From: an uncultured Oscillospiraceae bacterium
GTDB lineage: Bacteria; Bacillota; Clostridia; Oscillospirales; Ruminococcaceae
Direction: 5' to 3'
DNA length: 64,000 nucleotides
NCBI GenBank assembly: GCA_910579545.1
Contig: CAJTVI010000007.1
Location: 6,126-70,125 of the forward strand
Positions 1-8,113 of the stretch are shown here, one piece after another. Made by a program: the position numbers and the translations under genes. Below the pieces are notes generated by a model. The model worked only from the letters and a program-made list of their open reading frames with translations, did no database searches and was not told the origin of the DNA. Within the stretch, counting starts at the first letter, position 1; every line of letters starts with the position of its first letter.

Positions 1-141
1 GCCGACGCCGGGCGGCTGGCCGCCGTGGACGCGGCCGCCGCGCCCTGGGGCATCTTGAGCCTGCTGGTGATCTTTTTTATCGGGGGCGGGCTGTACTTCT
101 TTGTGCTGCCGAGGTTTTTGGATCAGCAAAACAAGCGGTGA
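1..141 (+). CDS. C-terminal end of a membrane protein (partial)
   Basis: Only the last 46 codons are in the window; frame 1 is open from the first base to a TGA at 139-141. The visible part is an alanine-rich stretch, then one hydrophobic segment of about 20 residues (GILSLLVIFFIGGGLYFFVL), then a short charged tail ending DQQNKR. This is a C-terminal membrane anchor or last transmembrane helix with a cytoplasmic tail. It lies 92 bp upstream of the histidine kinase on the same strand and may share its transcript. The family cannot be judged from this fragment. Confidence 0.6.
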   Translation, partial: ADAGRLAAVDAAAAPWGILSLLVIFFIGGGLYFFVLPRFLDQQNKR

Positions 142-233
142 CCGCCGCGGGCGGGGGCCCCGCGTCCCCGGCCCGCGCAGGGGCAAAGGGCCCTCCCATC
201 TGACCGGATGCCCGCAGGAAGGAGGCGCCCGCC

Positions 234-1565
234 ATGTTCACGCCGGAAGAGTATTGGGCCATATTTGCGGACTTTCTGGGGGGCCATGCCGCCTTGGCGC
301 TGTATCTGTTTGTGATCATGGACGCGCAGGGGCGGCGGATGCTGAAAAAGCTGCCCGCCCTGCTGCTCTCCCCGCTGCTGGCCACCCTGCTGGGAGTGGG
401 CCTGTATGCGGTCTTTCCCTATCATCCCCTGGTCCGCTACTGCCTGTCCTCCTGCGCCATCCTGCTGATGTGTACGGTGTGGGTGCGGTGGGCATGGCAG
501 ACCGAATCCTGGCGGGCCTTTTCCGCTGTGTGCATGGCTGGGGTGTTCCAGGTGGCCTCGTCCTGCCTGTCACAGATCCTGTATTTGGGCAGCGACTTCC
601 AGATTCCCATGGCGGCGGCGATGGCCACCCATCTGGCTGCTGCGCTGGCCTCCGCCGCCCTGCTGTACCGGCTGCGCTTCGGGCGTTGGTTCCACCTGCT
701 GCTGGGGGAGGGCCCCGGACAGCGCCGGACGGCGCTGTTCTTTTTTGCCCTGGAGGCCGCTATGGAGGCCTTTTTGATTTTGCAGGTGGGGATCCAGCCG
801 GAGTATCTGTTGTTCTACTTTGCGCTTGTGCTGGTGATGGCCGCGCTGATGGCCGGGGTGGTGGCCTATCTGTCCCAGCAGCTGGATTCCGCCCGGAAGC
901 TGGAGGCCCAGCGGGACGTGATCGCCCAGCAGCAGCTTTACGAAGGAGACTTAGAGGCGATCCGCCAGGAGGTGCGCACCTTCCGCCACGACTATAAAAA
1001 TTTGTTGGCGGGGCTGTCGGAGCAGGCGGACAAGGGCGAGCTGGATGGGCTGCGCGCCGCCCTGGCGGAGCTGGACGCGGGCTTTGACCGGCGCATAGGC
1101 GAGAAGATCCGGGCCTCCACCCAGCTGGGCAATGTGCGCATCCCCCAGGTGCGCAGCCTCCTGCTGTCCAAGCTGGCGGCCATGGCACAAAAGGGGATCG
1201 ACTGCCGGCTGGAGGTGCTTTACCCGGTGGAGAGGGTCGGGATGGACCTGTGGAATTTTACCCGCTGCCTGGGCATCCTGCTGGACAACGCCGCCGAGGC
1301 CGCGCTGGGAACCGGAACGCCCTGGGTGGAGATGATCCTGCTCTCTCAAAAGGGCAGGCTGTCCCTGCGGGTGTCCAATCCCTACGCCGGAACGATCGAC
1401 CCGGATAGAATCTGGGCGGAGGGCTTTTCCACCAAGGGAACGGGCCGGGGGCTGGGCCTTGCCAGTTACCAGCGGATCCTGGCGGGCTGCCCCAACGCGG
1501 CCGCCTCCACCAGCTGGGCGGGGGGCGTATTTGTGCAGGAGCTGACGGTGGAGGGAACCGCATGA
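234..1565 (+). CDS. GHKL-type sensor histidine kinase (AgrC-like)
   Basis: A 443-residue membrane sensor kinase. Residues 1-215 contain about six hydrophobic helices, followed by a short coiled coil and a GHKL kinase core. The phospho-acceptor box FRHDYKN (His about 252), the N-box LLDNAAEAAL (Asn about 352) and the glycine box GTGRGLGL (about 403-409) are all present, so the kinase should be active. This architecture is that of AgrC/VirS-type peptide or envelope sensors paired with LytTR regulators, and such a regulator follows directly with a 4-base overlap. AAGGAGG lies about 10 bases before the ATG. The ligand is unknown; no signalling-peptide gene is visible in the window. Confidence 0.9.
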   Translation: MFTPEEYWAIFADFLGGHAALALYLFVIMDAQGRRMLKKLPALLLSPLLATLLGVGLYAVFPYHPLVRYCLSSCAILLMCTVWVRWAWQTESWRAFSAVCMAGVFQVASSCLSQILYLGSDFQIPMAAAMATHLAAALASAALLYRLRFGRWFHLLLGEGPGQRRTALFFFALEAAMEAFLILQVGIQPEYLLFYFALVLVMAALMAGVVAYLSQQLDSARKLEAQRDVIAQQQLYEGDLEAIRQEVRTFRHDYKNLLAGLSEQADKGELDGLRAALAELDAGFDRRIGEKIRASTQLGNVRIPQVRSLLLSKLAAMAQKGIDCRLEVLYPVERVGMDLWNFTRCLGILLDNAAEAALGTGTPWVEMILLSQKGRLSLRVSNPYAGTIDPDRIWAEGFSTKGTGRGLGLASYQRILAGCPNAAASTSWAGGVFVQELTVEGTA

Positions 1566-2299
1566 TTTCGATCTATCTCTGTGACGATGAAGGATCTGTG
1601 CGCCGCCAGCTCAAAGCCGCCCTTGAGTGGAAAATCCTGATGGAAAACTACGACATGCGGGTGGTATGCGCCGCCGCCACGGCCCAGGAGCTGCTGGACG
1701 CGGCGCGGGACAGCCGGCGCGGCGTCTACTTTCTGGACGTGGATCTGAAGGACGGAGCGTGGGACGGCTTTGCGCTGGGGCGGGAACTGCGGCGGCGGGA
1801 CCCCCATGGAACGCTGGTCTACATTACCAGCTACGGCGACCTGGCCTGGAAGACCTTCCAATACCATCTGGAGGCGTTCGACTACATCGTAAAGGAGGGG
1901 GACCAGGCCGGCCCTGCTGCGGCCCGCTGCTTAGAGGCGGTCCACGCCCGCCTGCTGGAGGAGCGCCGCGACCCGGCGGAGATGTTCTCCCTGCGGACAG
2001 GCGATGGGACCCGTCACATCCCTTTGGCCGACATCCTGTTTTTTGAGGCCGCGCCCAAGGCCCACCACGTATATCTTCATACGGCGGGCAGCCGTCTGGA
2101 TTTTGTGGGCAGCCTGAACGAACTGGAAAAGGAGCTGGGCGAGCGGTTTATCCGGGTCCACCGGGCCTATCTGGCGGCATGGGACAAAATTGAGGCGGTG
2201 GACGGAAAGAAAAACCAAGTCCGGGTAGGGGGCGGGACCTGTTTGCTGTCCCGAACCGGAAAGGCGGAATTGAAAAAGAAATGGAGAGGGGGCTTTTAA
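1562..2299 (+). CDS. LytTR-family response regulator (AgrA-like)
   Basis: A 245-residue regulator that overlaps the kinase gene by ATGA, so the two are translationally coupled. The receiver domain (about 1-125) has the acidic pair CDDE at the N-terminus and the phospho-acceptor Asp in YFLDVDL (about residue 59). A LytTR DNA-binding domain follows (about 145-240), with the typical pattern ending RVHRAYLAA..I. LytTR proteins bind paired direct repeats upstream of targets; I could not identify such a site here. The stop codon lies inside a terminator hairpin, so the pair forms a closed transcription unit. Confidence 0.92.
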   Translation: MISIYLCDDEGSVRRQLKAALEWKILMENYDMRVVCAAATAQELLDAARDSRRGVYFLDVDLKDGAWDGFALGRELRRRDPHGTLVYITSYGDLAWKTFQYHLEAFDYIVKEGDQAGPAAARCLEAVHARLLEERRDPAEMFSLRTGDGTRHIPLADILFFEAAPKAHHVYLHTAGSRLDFVGSLNELEKELGERFIRVHRAYLAAWDKIEAVDGKKNQVRVGGGTCLLSRTGKAELKKKWRGGF

Positions 2300-2313
2300 A
2301 GCTCCCTCTTTTT
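2284..2313 (+). terminator. Rho-independent terminator of the GHKL/LytTR operon
   Basis: The arms GAGGGGGCTTT and AAAGCTCCCTC are followed by CTTTTTGTTTG. The TAA stop of the regulator lies inside the hairpin loop, an economical arrangement. Confidence 0.75.
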
Positions 2314-2424
2314 GTTTGCCGTTCAGGAAGGATTTGCGCCGTCTGAGAAGATCTGCCCACAGCGGGGCCGCAGTGTGGTATGCTCCTGTTCGCAGACAGA
2401 CGGGATGAGAAAGGAGACAAACAT

Positions 2425-2604
2425 ATGGCGAAAGAGCGTTTTGTAGAGGTCTACTCCCAGGGTGTTGTGAATGTGGCCAAGATCCTTGTTGATACCGAAA
2501 CCGGCGTGAATTACCTGCTGGGTTCCCATGACTTGAGGGTGGGAACCGGACTGACTGTTTTGGTCGATCAGGACGGCAAGCCCGTTGTTACCCCCATAAA
2601 ATAA
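2425..2604 (+). CDS. DUF6440 family small protein
   Basis: A 59-residue soluble protein. The pattern ERFVEVYSQG, then ILVDTETGVNYLL, then LVDQDGKPV matches the DUF6440 family common in gut Firmicutes, where two or three short beta-strands surround the VDxxTGVNYL motif. The function is unknown. An upstream in-frame start exists at 2380, but AAGGAG at 2411-2416 sits correctly before the ATG at 2425. The gene stands alone between two transcription units. Confidence 0.75.
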   Translation: MAKERFVEVYSQGVVNVAKILVDTETGVNYLLGSHDLRVGTGLTVLVDQDGKPVVTPIK

Positions 2605-2691
2605 ACTGTCCCAGCCAGTGGGGCATACGATCGAATGGATCCTGTCTGTCCGTACCAAACATGAAACTGGAACGGCTTGGAGGCGTCTGCC

Positions 2692-3144
2692 ATGGCAAAC
2701 GAGGTCAAAAAATTCATCCGGGAGGCCGGATATGAGCCGCTGGAAGGCCGCTGCATCATCGTCAAATACGCCCCGGCAAACCTGAGCGAACAATTGGCGG
2801 CGTTTTTTAACGCGGAATTTTATGTTCTCCAGATGTGTGAACACGAGATCGTCCTGCTCCCCTTCAGCACCACATGGGGCAGCCTGCGCAAGGATGTGAC
2901 CCTGGTCCTTCCCTATGGGGACATCCAGGCGGTGGAGCTGGAGGACGATATGCTCAACACGGTCATCACCATCCGCACCGAACGGGACACCATCCGCCTG
3001 ACCACCCAGCAGGCGGCGCTGAGCGACCTGCGGAGCTCCGGCGTTTACGCCACCATGTATGCCGGCAGCTTCAAAAACTGGCACAAGGAAAACCTGGAAG
3101 GCACCCTGAGGGCGCTGGCCGGATCGGGCGGCCAGCGCGCCTGA
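2692..3144 (+). CDS. Hypothetical soluble protein, possibly PH-like fold
   Basis: A 150-residue protein without signal peptide or membrane segment. The middle (about 50-120) is rich in alternating hydrophobic residues (EIVLLPFS, TLVLPYGDIQAVEL, TVITIRTERDTIRL), which suggests a beta-barrel like bacterial PH domains (PF14470-like), followed by a C-terminal helix (FKNWHKENLEGTLRAL). That fold is my inference; I do not recognise the family by sequence. GGAGG at 2679-2683 selects the ATG at 2692. Confidence 0.6.
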   Translation: MANEVKKFIREAGYEPLEGRCIIVKYAPANLSEQLAAFFNAEFYVLQMCEHEIVLLPFSTTWGSLRKDVTLVLPYGDIQAVELEDDMLNTVITIRTERDTIRLTTQQAALSDLRSSGVYATMYAGSFKNWHKENLEGTLRALAGSGGQRA

Positions 3145-3214
3145 CGCCGGCGCGGGCGCATCCAGGGCCGGCTTAAGGCAAAGGGGCGCGGTTTGCCCCT
3201 GGCGCAAAGGGGGA

Positions 3215-3355
3215 GTGTCCATTTCAAGGAGTTTTAGGGGGCTAAGTCCGGGTGCGGGGGAGAGTCTCGAAAGGCTTTCGGGGCAGGGGTCCTGTTGCCT
3301 TGAGAGACTGCTCCCACGCACCCGGCCGGCGGACTTCCCTCCCCGGTTTGGACAC
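3215..3355. repeat. Dispersed palindromic element, copy 1 of 3
   Basis: A structured intergenic element with copies at 16138-16278 and 47494-47631 (both in opposite orientation). It starts GTGTCC and ends GGACAC. Inside, AAGTCCGGGTGCG pairs with ACGCACCCGG...GGACTT, and AGTCTC (3263-3268) pairs with GAGACT (3304-3309), so the whole unit can fold into one long hairpin. The core from AGTCTCGAAAGGCTTTCGGG to CACCCGGCCGGCGG is nearly identical in the three copies. It encodes no transposase and could be a MITE/REP-like element or a structured RNA. Confidence 0.8.
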
Positions 3356-3374
3356 GCCCCGCAAAGGCCGGATG

Positions 3375-3403
3375 TTGTAAAGTTTTGAAAAAACGTGTAA
3401 AAT
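3375..3403 (+). promoter_or_regulatory. Promoter for the phospholipase C family gene
   Basis: -35 TTGTAA (3375-3380), a 17-bp spacer, and -10 TAAAAT (3398-3403) preceded by TG. It starts immediately after repeat copy 1. Confidence 0.7.
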
Positions 3404-3462
3404 AAAGGCGTGCCGGGCGCGGCCCCAGAGCGGGGGCGTATCCGGGGCGCCTTTTGTTTGTT
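3404..3462 (+). promoter_or_regulatory. Leader hairpin with U-tract (possible attenuator)
   Basis: Between this promoter and the start at 3499, the leader can pair AGGCGTGCCGG with CCGGGGCGCCT (two mismatches), followed by TTTGTTTGTTTTT. It resembles an intrinsic terminator placed in a 5' leader; similar layouts occur before 6437 and 29688. Confidence 0.4.
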
Positions 3463-3498
3463 TTTACGCCAACAAAACCATCGGGGAGGAGCTTTGCC

Positions 3499-4425
3499 AT
3501 GCCCGAAGCCTATACCCACCTGCGCACCGCCCGCGCCGCCGCCAAGATGGCCCGGCTGGCCATTGCCGACCCCGCCGCCTTTGCGGCCGGGGCCAACGGG
3601 CCGGATATGCTGTTTTGCTACCGCGCCTGGCGCAAAGCCGAAAAGCGCGGCACAAACCTGCCCGCCTTAGGCGCACGGATGCACGAGCAGGAAACCGGCG
3701 AAGTGCTGCGCAGCCTGATCGAACACGCCGTTTCGCCGGCCGAGCGCAGCTATGTGCTGGGCTTTTTGTGCCATTACGCCACCGACTGCACCCTCCACCC
3801 CTATGTGGCCATGCTCACCGCGCCGGGCGGGCTGTACGCCCGCAGGGGCGGGCACGCCTATTTTGAGATCGGGCTGGACAGCGTTTTGCACCTTAAGGAC
3901 ACCGGCGACGACGCGGTGCCCGCCGCCGAGGGCTGCCCCCGCATTTTGGGCGCGCGGCTGGCCATGATCGGGGCGCTGCTGCAAAAGGCGGTGTGGGATG
4001 CCTACGGCGTTATGGTGAGCCGCGAGGCGCTGGCCGACGCCTTCCACCACACCTGGCGGCTGCGCAGCCTGTTCGTCTCCCGCTGGAGGGTCAAGCGCAG
4101 CATCTACTGGCTGCTTGAGCCGCTGTTTGGCGGGCGGGGAACCATTACCGGCCATGTGACCCCCGCGCCGCTGCGGGGGGCGAGGAAAAAGGACAAAAAA
4201 AAGCTGCCGAACACCTGGCAGGACCCCTTTACCGGCGAAGCCCACAACGACGGGCTGGACGCTTTGCTGGAGCACGCCAAGCGCCGCTCGGCCGCCTACA
4301 TGCTGGCGGCTGAGGGCTACTGGGCCGGCAAGGTGCGGGCCGACCAGCTGTACGGGCTGCTTGGCTCGTCCAGCTACCTTACCGGGCTGCCCTGCGGCGC
4401 GGCCAAAGCGGTGCAGCCGGCATGA
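3499..4425 (+). CDS. Zinc-dependent phospholipase C family protein
   Basis: A 308-residue protein of the Zn_dep_PLPC family, whose members bind zinc through scattered His and Asp residues. Candidates here are the N-terminal TH motif (AYTHLRTA), GPDMLF, FLCHYATDCTLHPYV (about residues 91-105), HAYFE and the later HNDGLD. No signal peptide is present, as is usual for the cytoplasmic clostridial members; whether it cleaves lipids is not shown. GGGGAGGA at 3483-3490 fixes the ATG at 3499. The stop overlaps the start of the next gene (ATGA), so the two are coupled. Confidence 0.8.
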   Translation: MPEAYTHLRTARAAAKMARLAIADPAAFAAGANGPDMLFCYRAWRKAEKRGTNLPALGARMHEQETGEVLRSLIEHAVSPAERSYVLGFLCHYATDCTLHPYVAMLTAPGGLYARRGGHAYFEIGLDSVLHLKDTGDDAVPAAEGCPRILGARLAMIGALLQKAVWDAYGVMVSREALADAFHHTWRLRSLFVSRWRVKRSIYWLLEPLFGGRGTITGHVTPAPLRGARKKDKKKLPNTWQDPFTGEAHNDGLDALLEHAKRRSAAYMLAAEGYWAGKVRADQLYGLLGSSSYLTGLPCGAAKAVQPA

Positions 4426-6185
4426 CCGGCGTGTGGGTGCTTGCGGCGGCGCTGCCGATGCTGCCGGCAGGCTGGTTTTTGATCGGCCGGCCGCTGGCCG
4501 GCGGCTGGGGCAGCCGCTGGTGGGGCAAAGAGCACGGCCGGCGCGCCGCCTTGCGGGAGCTGCGCGCCCCCGAGGCCGCCGCCGGCATCTGGCCGGGCGG
4601 CACCGGCTGGATGCTGCTGATCCGCATTGCGGCCGGCGCGGGCGGGCTCTGGCTGCTCTGGCCGGCCGAGGCGGCCCAGGGCGGCTGGGCGGCCGCCCTG
4701 CTCTGGCTGCTGGCAGTCTGGCTTTTGCTCTCCCCCGTGCGGGACTACGCGGTGCTGCATGCCTCGGTGCGCAGCGGCCGGGGCGCGGCCGGCGGCCTTG
4801 CCGGGCTGATGGGCGGCCAGCTAATTTGGCGGCTGCTGCTGCTTTTGGGCTGGTCCTTTTGCGTGCTGGCGCTGGCGGCGCTGAGCGGCCGCGCGGCCGA
4901 CGCCTTTTGCGCCGCCGGGCTGCCCGGCACCGCCGCCCTCTCGGCCCCGGCGGGGGCCAGTGCGGCCACCGCCGCCATTTTGATCAGCTGTGAGGCGGTC
5001 AGCCTCGGGGTGGTTTTGCAGTACGCCGGGCTGCGGCGCGGGGTGCGCTCGCTGCTCTCGGCCGGGTTGCTGGCGGCCGCCCTGGCTGCGGGGCTTGTCT
5101 GCCCCATCACCCTGCCGGCCGGGCTTTTGCGGCTGCTGGTGCTGGCCTCGGCCTTTTGCGCGGCCGCCGCCCCCTCCTGGGTGCTCACCCGGCCGCGCGC
5201 CGCCCTGTGCGGGCGGCTGCTGCTCTTCTGCCTTGCCGCCGGCCTGCTGGCGGCCGGGCTTGCGGCCTGGCCCGTAACCGGGCCTGCCCTGCTGCGGCCG
5301 GCTGCGGCCGCCCTGCCCGCCTTTGCCCCCCAGGGCTTTTGGGTGCTTTTGTTTGCGGCGGGCGGGGGCGCGGCGGCCGGCCTGCAAACCGTGGCGGCCG
5401 GCTGCACCGCCAACAACCTTTTGCAGCCGGAGGACTTTGGCCCGGGCGCCCATCCCGCCCCCCGGCAGGAGCGGGCGGTGCTTGCGGTGGGCTTTGGCGG
5501 CATGCTGGTGATCGGCCTGCTGGCCGCGGCCGCATTGGCCCTGCGCTGCCTGGAGCCGGCCGGCATGGCGCAGGGCGCGGCCGGGTACGCCGGCGCCCTC
5601 GCGGCCCTGTTTGCCCGGCTCCGGCTGCCGGCCAGGCCGGCGGCGGTGCTGTTTTACATGGCGGCGGCAGCGCCGGCCCTCTGCGTGCTGGACGTGGCCG
5701 CTGCCGCGGGCCGCAGCGCCCTCCAGGGCTTTTTTGGTTCGGCCAGCCTGCCCGGCCAAAAGCTGGCCCCCTGGCGCAAGCTGCTGCGCAGCCGCCCGAT
5801 GGCCAGCCTGCTCACGGTGCTGCCCGCCCTGCTTTTGACCGGCAGCGCCGATGCCTTTTTGCCCCTGCTGGACGGGCTGGGCTGGCTTTTGAGCGGCCTT
5901 GCCCTGCTGCTGGCCCTGGCCGCCCACCGGCGGGCCGGGCGCAAAACCGGTTGGATATGCCCGCTTGCGGCCGCGCTGCTCTGCGCGGGCTGGCTCTGCC
6001 TTGCCCGCTGCGCGGCCCTGGCGCTGCAAAACGGCGCGCCGGCCACAGCCGCGGCGGCCGGCGGCCTTGGCCTTTTGGGGCTTTTGGCCGCGGTACAGGG
6101 GGCAAGGCTGCTTTGGCAGGGCCAAAGCCCCAAAAAACCGGCCCGCAAAGCTCTGGACGGCGCGGCAAAGGATGCGGGCGAGTAG
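4422..6185 (+). CDS. Large polytopic membrane protein, possibly a divergent CstA-like transporter
   Basis: A 587-residue protein, extremely rich in Ala, Gly and Leu, with about 14-16 hydrophobic helices. The general order resembles carbon-starvation protein A (CstA) peptide/pyruvate transporters: an N-terminal helix followed by IGRPLAGGWG, a middle segment with Gly-rich helices (LQTVAAGCTANN) and a later ALCVLDVAAAAGRSALQ helix. The signature residues are weak, so this is a guess. It is coupled to the phospholipase-like gene. Some apparent family features may only reflect its extreme composition. Confidence 0.5.
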   Translation: MTGVWVLAAALPMLPAGWFLIGRPLAGGWGSRWWGKEHGRRAALRELRAPEAAAGIWPGGTGWMLLIRIAAGAGGLWLLWPAEAAQGGWAAALLWLLAVWLLLSPVRDYAVLHASVRSGRGAAGGLAGLMGGQLIWRLLLLLGWSFCVLALAALSGRAADAFCAAGLPGTAALSAPAGASAATAAILISCEAVSLGVVLQYAGLRRGVRSLLSAGLLAAALAAGLVCPITLPAGLLRLLVLASAFCAAAAPSWVLTRPRAALCGRLLLFCLAAGLLAAGLAAWPVTGPALLRPAAAALPAFAPQGFWVLLFAAGGGAAAGLQTVAAGCTANNLLQPEDFGPGAHPAPRQERAVLAVGFGGMLVIGLLAAAALALRCLEPAGMAQGAAGYAGALAALFARLRLPARPAAVLFYMAAAAPALCVLDVAAAAGRSALQGFFGSASLPGQKLAPWRKLLRSRPMASLLTVLPALLLTGSADAFLPLLDGLGWLLSGLALLLALAAHRRAGRKTGWICPLAAALLCAGWLCLARCAALALQNGAPATAAAAGGLGLLGLLAAVQGARLLWQGQSPKKPARKALDGAAKDAGE

Positions 6186-6303
6186 CCCCCCTGCGCGCGG
6201 GCGGCCCCAAAAAGGCTGCCGTGCCCACCCGATGCGCCCCCCGGGCAGGGGCGGCCGGCCAAGGGCTGGCCCGCAAACTTTTTTTAAAAATATAACTGTC
6301 TCA

Positions 6304-6332
6304 TTGCACCCCTGGCCAAAAGGGTGTATCAT
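6304..6332 (+). promoter_or_regulatory. Promoter for the MGMT-like gene
   Basis: -35 TTGCAC (6304-6309), 17-bp spacer, -10 TATCAT (6327-6332) with an extended TG. Confidence 0.65.
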
Positions 6333-6346
6333 CCCCCTTACCGGGG

Positions 6347-6388
6347 ACGCCGCCGCGCGGGGAAAGGCCCCCGCACGGCGGCGTTTTT
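6347..6388 (+). terminator. GC-rich hairpin with T-run in the leader of the MGMT-like gene
   Basis: ACGCCGCCGCGCGGGG pairs with CCCCGCACGGCGGCGT (one mismatch) and is followed by TTTTT. It lies downstream of the promoter and 50 bases before the start codon. It could terminate read-through from the upstream operon or attenuate the gene itself. Confidence 0.6.
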
Positions 6389-6436
6389 TCTGGATTCCCC
6401 GCAAGCCCTTACCATTTACAAAAGGAGGCTGCGCAG

Positions 6437-6928
6437 ATGGCAAACGAGCAGAACAAGGATTTTAACGCGATGCTGCAAAACAGCAAGGATATGCCCAAAA
6501 CCGTGATCATCACCGACCCGGCCAGCATCCAGAAGTACGGCGGCAGTCGGATGTATTTTGCCCCGCCCATCGCCTACGACCAGGCCATGCGCCGGGTGCC
6601 CTTTGGCCGGCTTACCACGGTGGGGGCGCTGCGCGCGCAGTTTGCCAGGGCCGCCGGCGCGGATTTTACCGAGCCGATCACCGCCGGGGTGTTTGTTTCG
6701 ATCGCGGCCTGGGCCAGCGAACAGCGGCAGACCGACCCGACCCCCTGGTGGCGCACCCTCAAGGCAAACGGCGAGCTGAACCCCAAGTACCCCGGCGGCG
6801 TCGAGGCGCAGCGGGCAAGGCTTGAGGCCGAGGGGCACACCATTTTGCAAAAGGGGCGCAAAAACATCCGGTATTATGTAAAGGACTACGAGGCTTTTCT
6901 TTTTGAGCCGGATCATGAGCCGGGCTAA
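6437..6928 (+). CDS. MGMT family (alkyltransferase-like) protein
   Basis: A 163-residue protein related to the DNA-binding domain of O6-alkylguanine-DNA alkyltransferases. VPFGRLTTVGALRAQF corresponds to the helix-turn-helix entry, and PWWRTLKANGELNPKYPGG with LEAEGH matches the segment after the active site in this family. The normal PCHR active-site cysteine is absent: the equivalent region reads GVFVSIAAWASEQR. It therefore cannot act as a suicide alkyltransferase and may bind DNA or damaged bases like ATL proteins. A clear AGGAGG precedes the ATG. Its stop overlaps the stop of the convergent gene on the other strand. Confidence 0.8.
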   Translation: MANEQNKDFNAMLQNSKDMPKTVIITDPASIQKYGGSRMYFAPPIAYDQAMRRVPFGRLTTVGALRAQFARAAGADFTEPITAGVFVSIAAWASEQRQTDPTPWWRTLKANGELNPKYPGGVEAQRARLEAEGHTILQKGRKNIRYYVKDYEAFLFEPDHEPG

Positions 6929-7914
6929 GCCGGCTGGGCCGGCGCTTTTTGCCGCCCCGGTGTCAGCCCCGCCCCGGCCAGGGCCAGCAGCGGGCTGGTG
7001 AAGGGGGCAAGTACCAGGGTAGCGCCCAGGTTGAACAGGGTGTGGAAGTTGGCGATGCCGCCGGGGTCCGCCGGCTGCAAAAGCGCGTCGCCCAGCCCCA
7101 GCAGGCTGGCCGCCCCCATCAGGCCCAGGCAGGCGATCCCCCCCAGCAGGTTGAACAGCAGGTGGAACCGCGCGCACTGCCGCCCGGCCCCCGCGCCGCC
7201 GGCCCGGGCGGCCAGCAGCGGGGTGGCGCAGGCGCCCAGGTTCTGGCCCAGCACCACCGGCACCGCCAGCCCCCAGTGCACCGCGCCGGTGGCGGCCAGG
7301 GCCTGCAAAAGGCCCACCGCCGCGCTGGAGGACTGCAGCAGCATGCTGGACACCGCACCCGCGGCCAGCCCCGGCAGCGGGTGGCGCAGCCCTGAGAGCA
7401 TGCGGATAAAGGCGGGGCTTTGCCCCAGCGGCGCGGCCGCGCTGCGCACCCCGCCCAGGCCGCTGAACAAAAGCCCAAAGCCCAGCACCGCCTGCCCGGC
7501 CGCGCGCAGCGGCCCTTTGCGGCAAAACAGGGTGGCGGCCGCGCCGGCCAAACAGCAGCCCTGGGCCAGCAGGGCGGGCAGGGCCGCCGCGCCCGCGCCG
7601 GTGAACCGCAGCAGCTGGGCGGTGACCGTGGTGCCGATGTTGGCCCCCATGACCACCCCGGCCGCCCCGGCCAGCGGGATGAGCCCCGAGCCGGCCAGGC
7701 TGATGGCCAGCAGGGTGACCGCCGCGCTGCTTTGCACCACCCCGGTAATGGCTGCCCCCACCAAAATGCCCCGCGGCACGCTGCGCACAAGGCCCGCCAC
7801 CATGCCCCGCAGCGGGCCGGCCGCGGCGGCCTCCATGCCCTCGGCCATCAGCTGCAGGCCGTACAAAAACAGCCCCACCCCGCCGGCCAGCGCAAACCAT
7901 CCCGCCGTATCCAT
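6925..7914 (-). CDS. Na/Pi cotransporter family protein (NptA-like)
   Basis: A 329-residue membrane protein with the two inverted Na/Pi-cotransporter repeats. The first has GAAITGVVQSSAAVTLLAISLAGSG-type residues and ANIGTTVTAQ; the second has VSSMLLQSSSAAVGLLQAL and LGQNLGACATPLL. The paired QSS motifs are the substrate and sodium sites in this family. The C-terminal PhoU-like domain of many bacterial members is missing. ATG codons at 7923 and 7914 are possible; AGGGGG is better spaced for 7914. It lies just downstream of the phosphate operon on the same strand, which fits a phosphate role. Confidence 0.85.
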   Translation of the reverse strand: MDTAGWFALAGGVGLFLYGLQLMAEGMEAAAAGPLRGMVAGLVRSVPRGILVGAAITGVVQSSAAVTLLAISLAGSGLIPLAGAAGVVMGANIGTTVTAQLLRFTGAGAAALPALLAQGCCLAGAAATLFCRKGPLRAAGQAVLGFGLLFSGLGGVRSAAAPLGQSPAFIRMLSGLRHPLPGLAAGAVSSMLLQSSSAAVGLLQALAATGAVHWGLAVPVVLGQNLGACATPLLAARAGGAGAGRQCARFHLLFNLLGGIACLGLMGAASLLGLGDALLQPADPGGIANFHTLFNLGATLVLAPFTSPLLALAGAGLTPGRQKAPAQPA

Positions 7915-8113
7915 ACCGCGCATCCCCCTTTTTGCGTTTGGCCCGGCTAAGCGCCGCGTTTGCGCAGCGTCCTTGCGGCCCGCGGGCAAACCGCCGCCCG
8001 GGCGTTTTTCTGTAACAAGGATATGCGCCGCCCGGCCAAAAAAGCCCGGAGGGATGCCACGAGGCGTTTGGCATGGCAGCAGGCCGCTTGTCTCAGGTAA
8101 GGCCCTGCTTTTT

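Noticed and set aside
4745..6443. Long open frames antisense to the hydrophobic membrane protein gene
   Set aside because: Very high GC keeps stop codons rare on the opposite strand; the frames have no ribosome sites or family features and consist of Arg/Pro/Gly/Gln runs.
8060..8113. Terminator after phoR
   Set aside because: Several short stems can be drawn, but none has a continuous stem directly followed by the T-run, so I did not list it.
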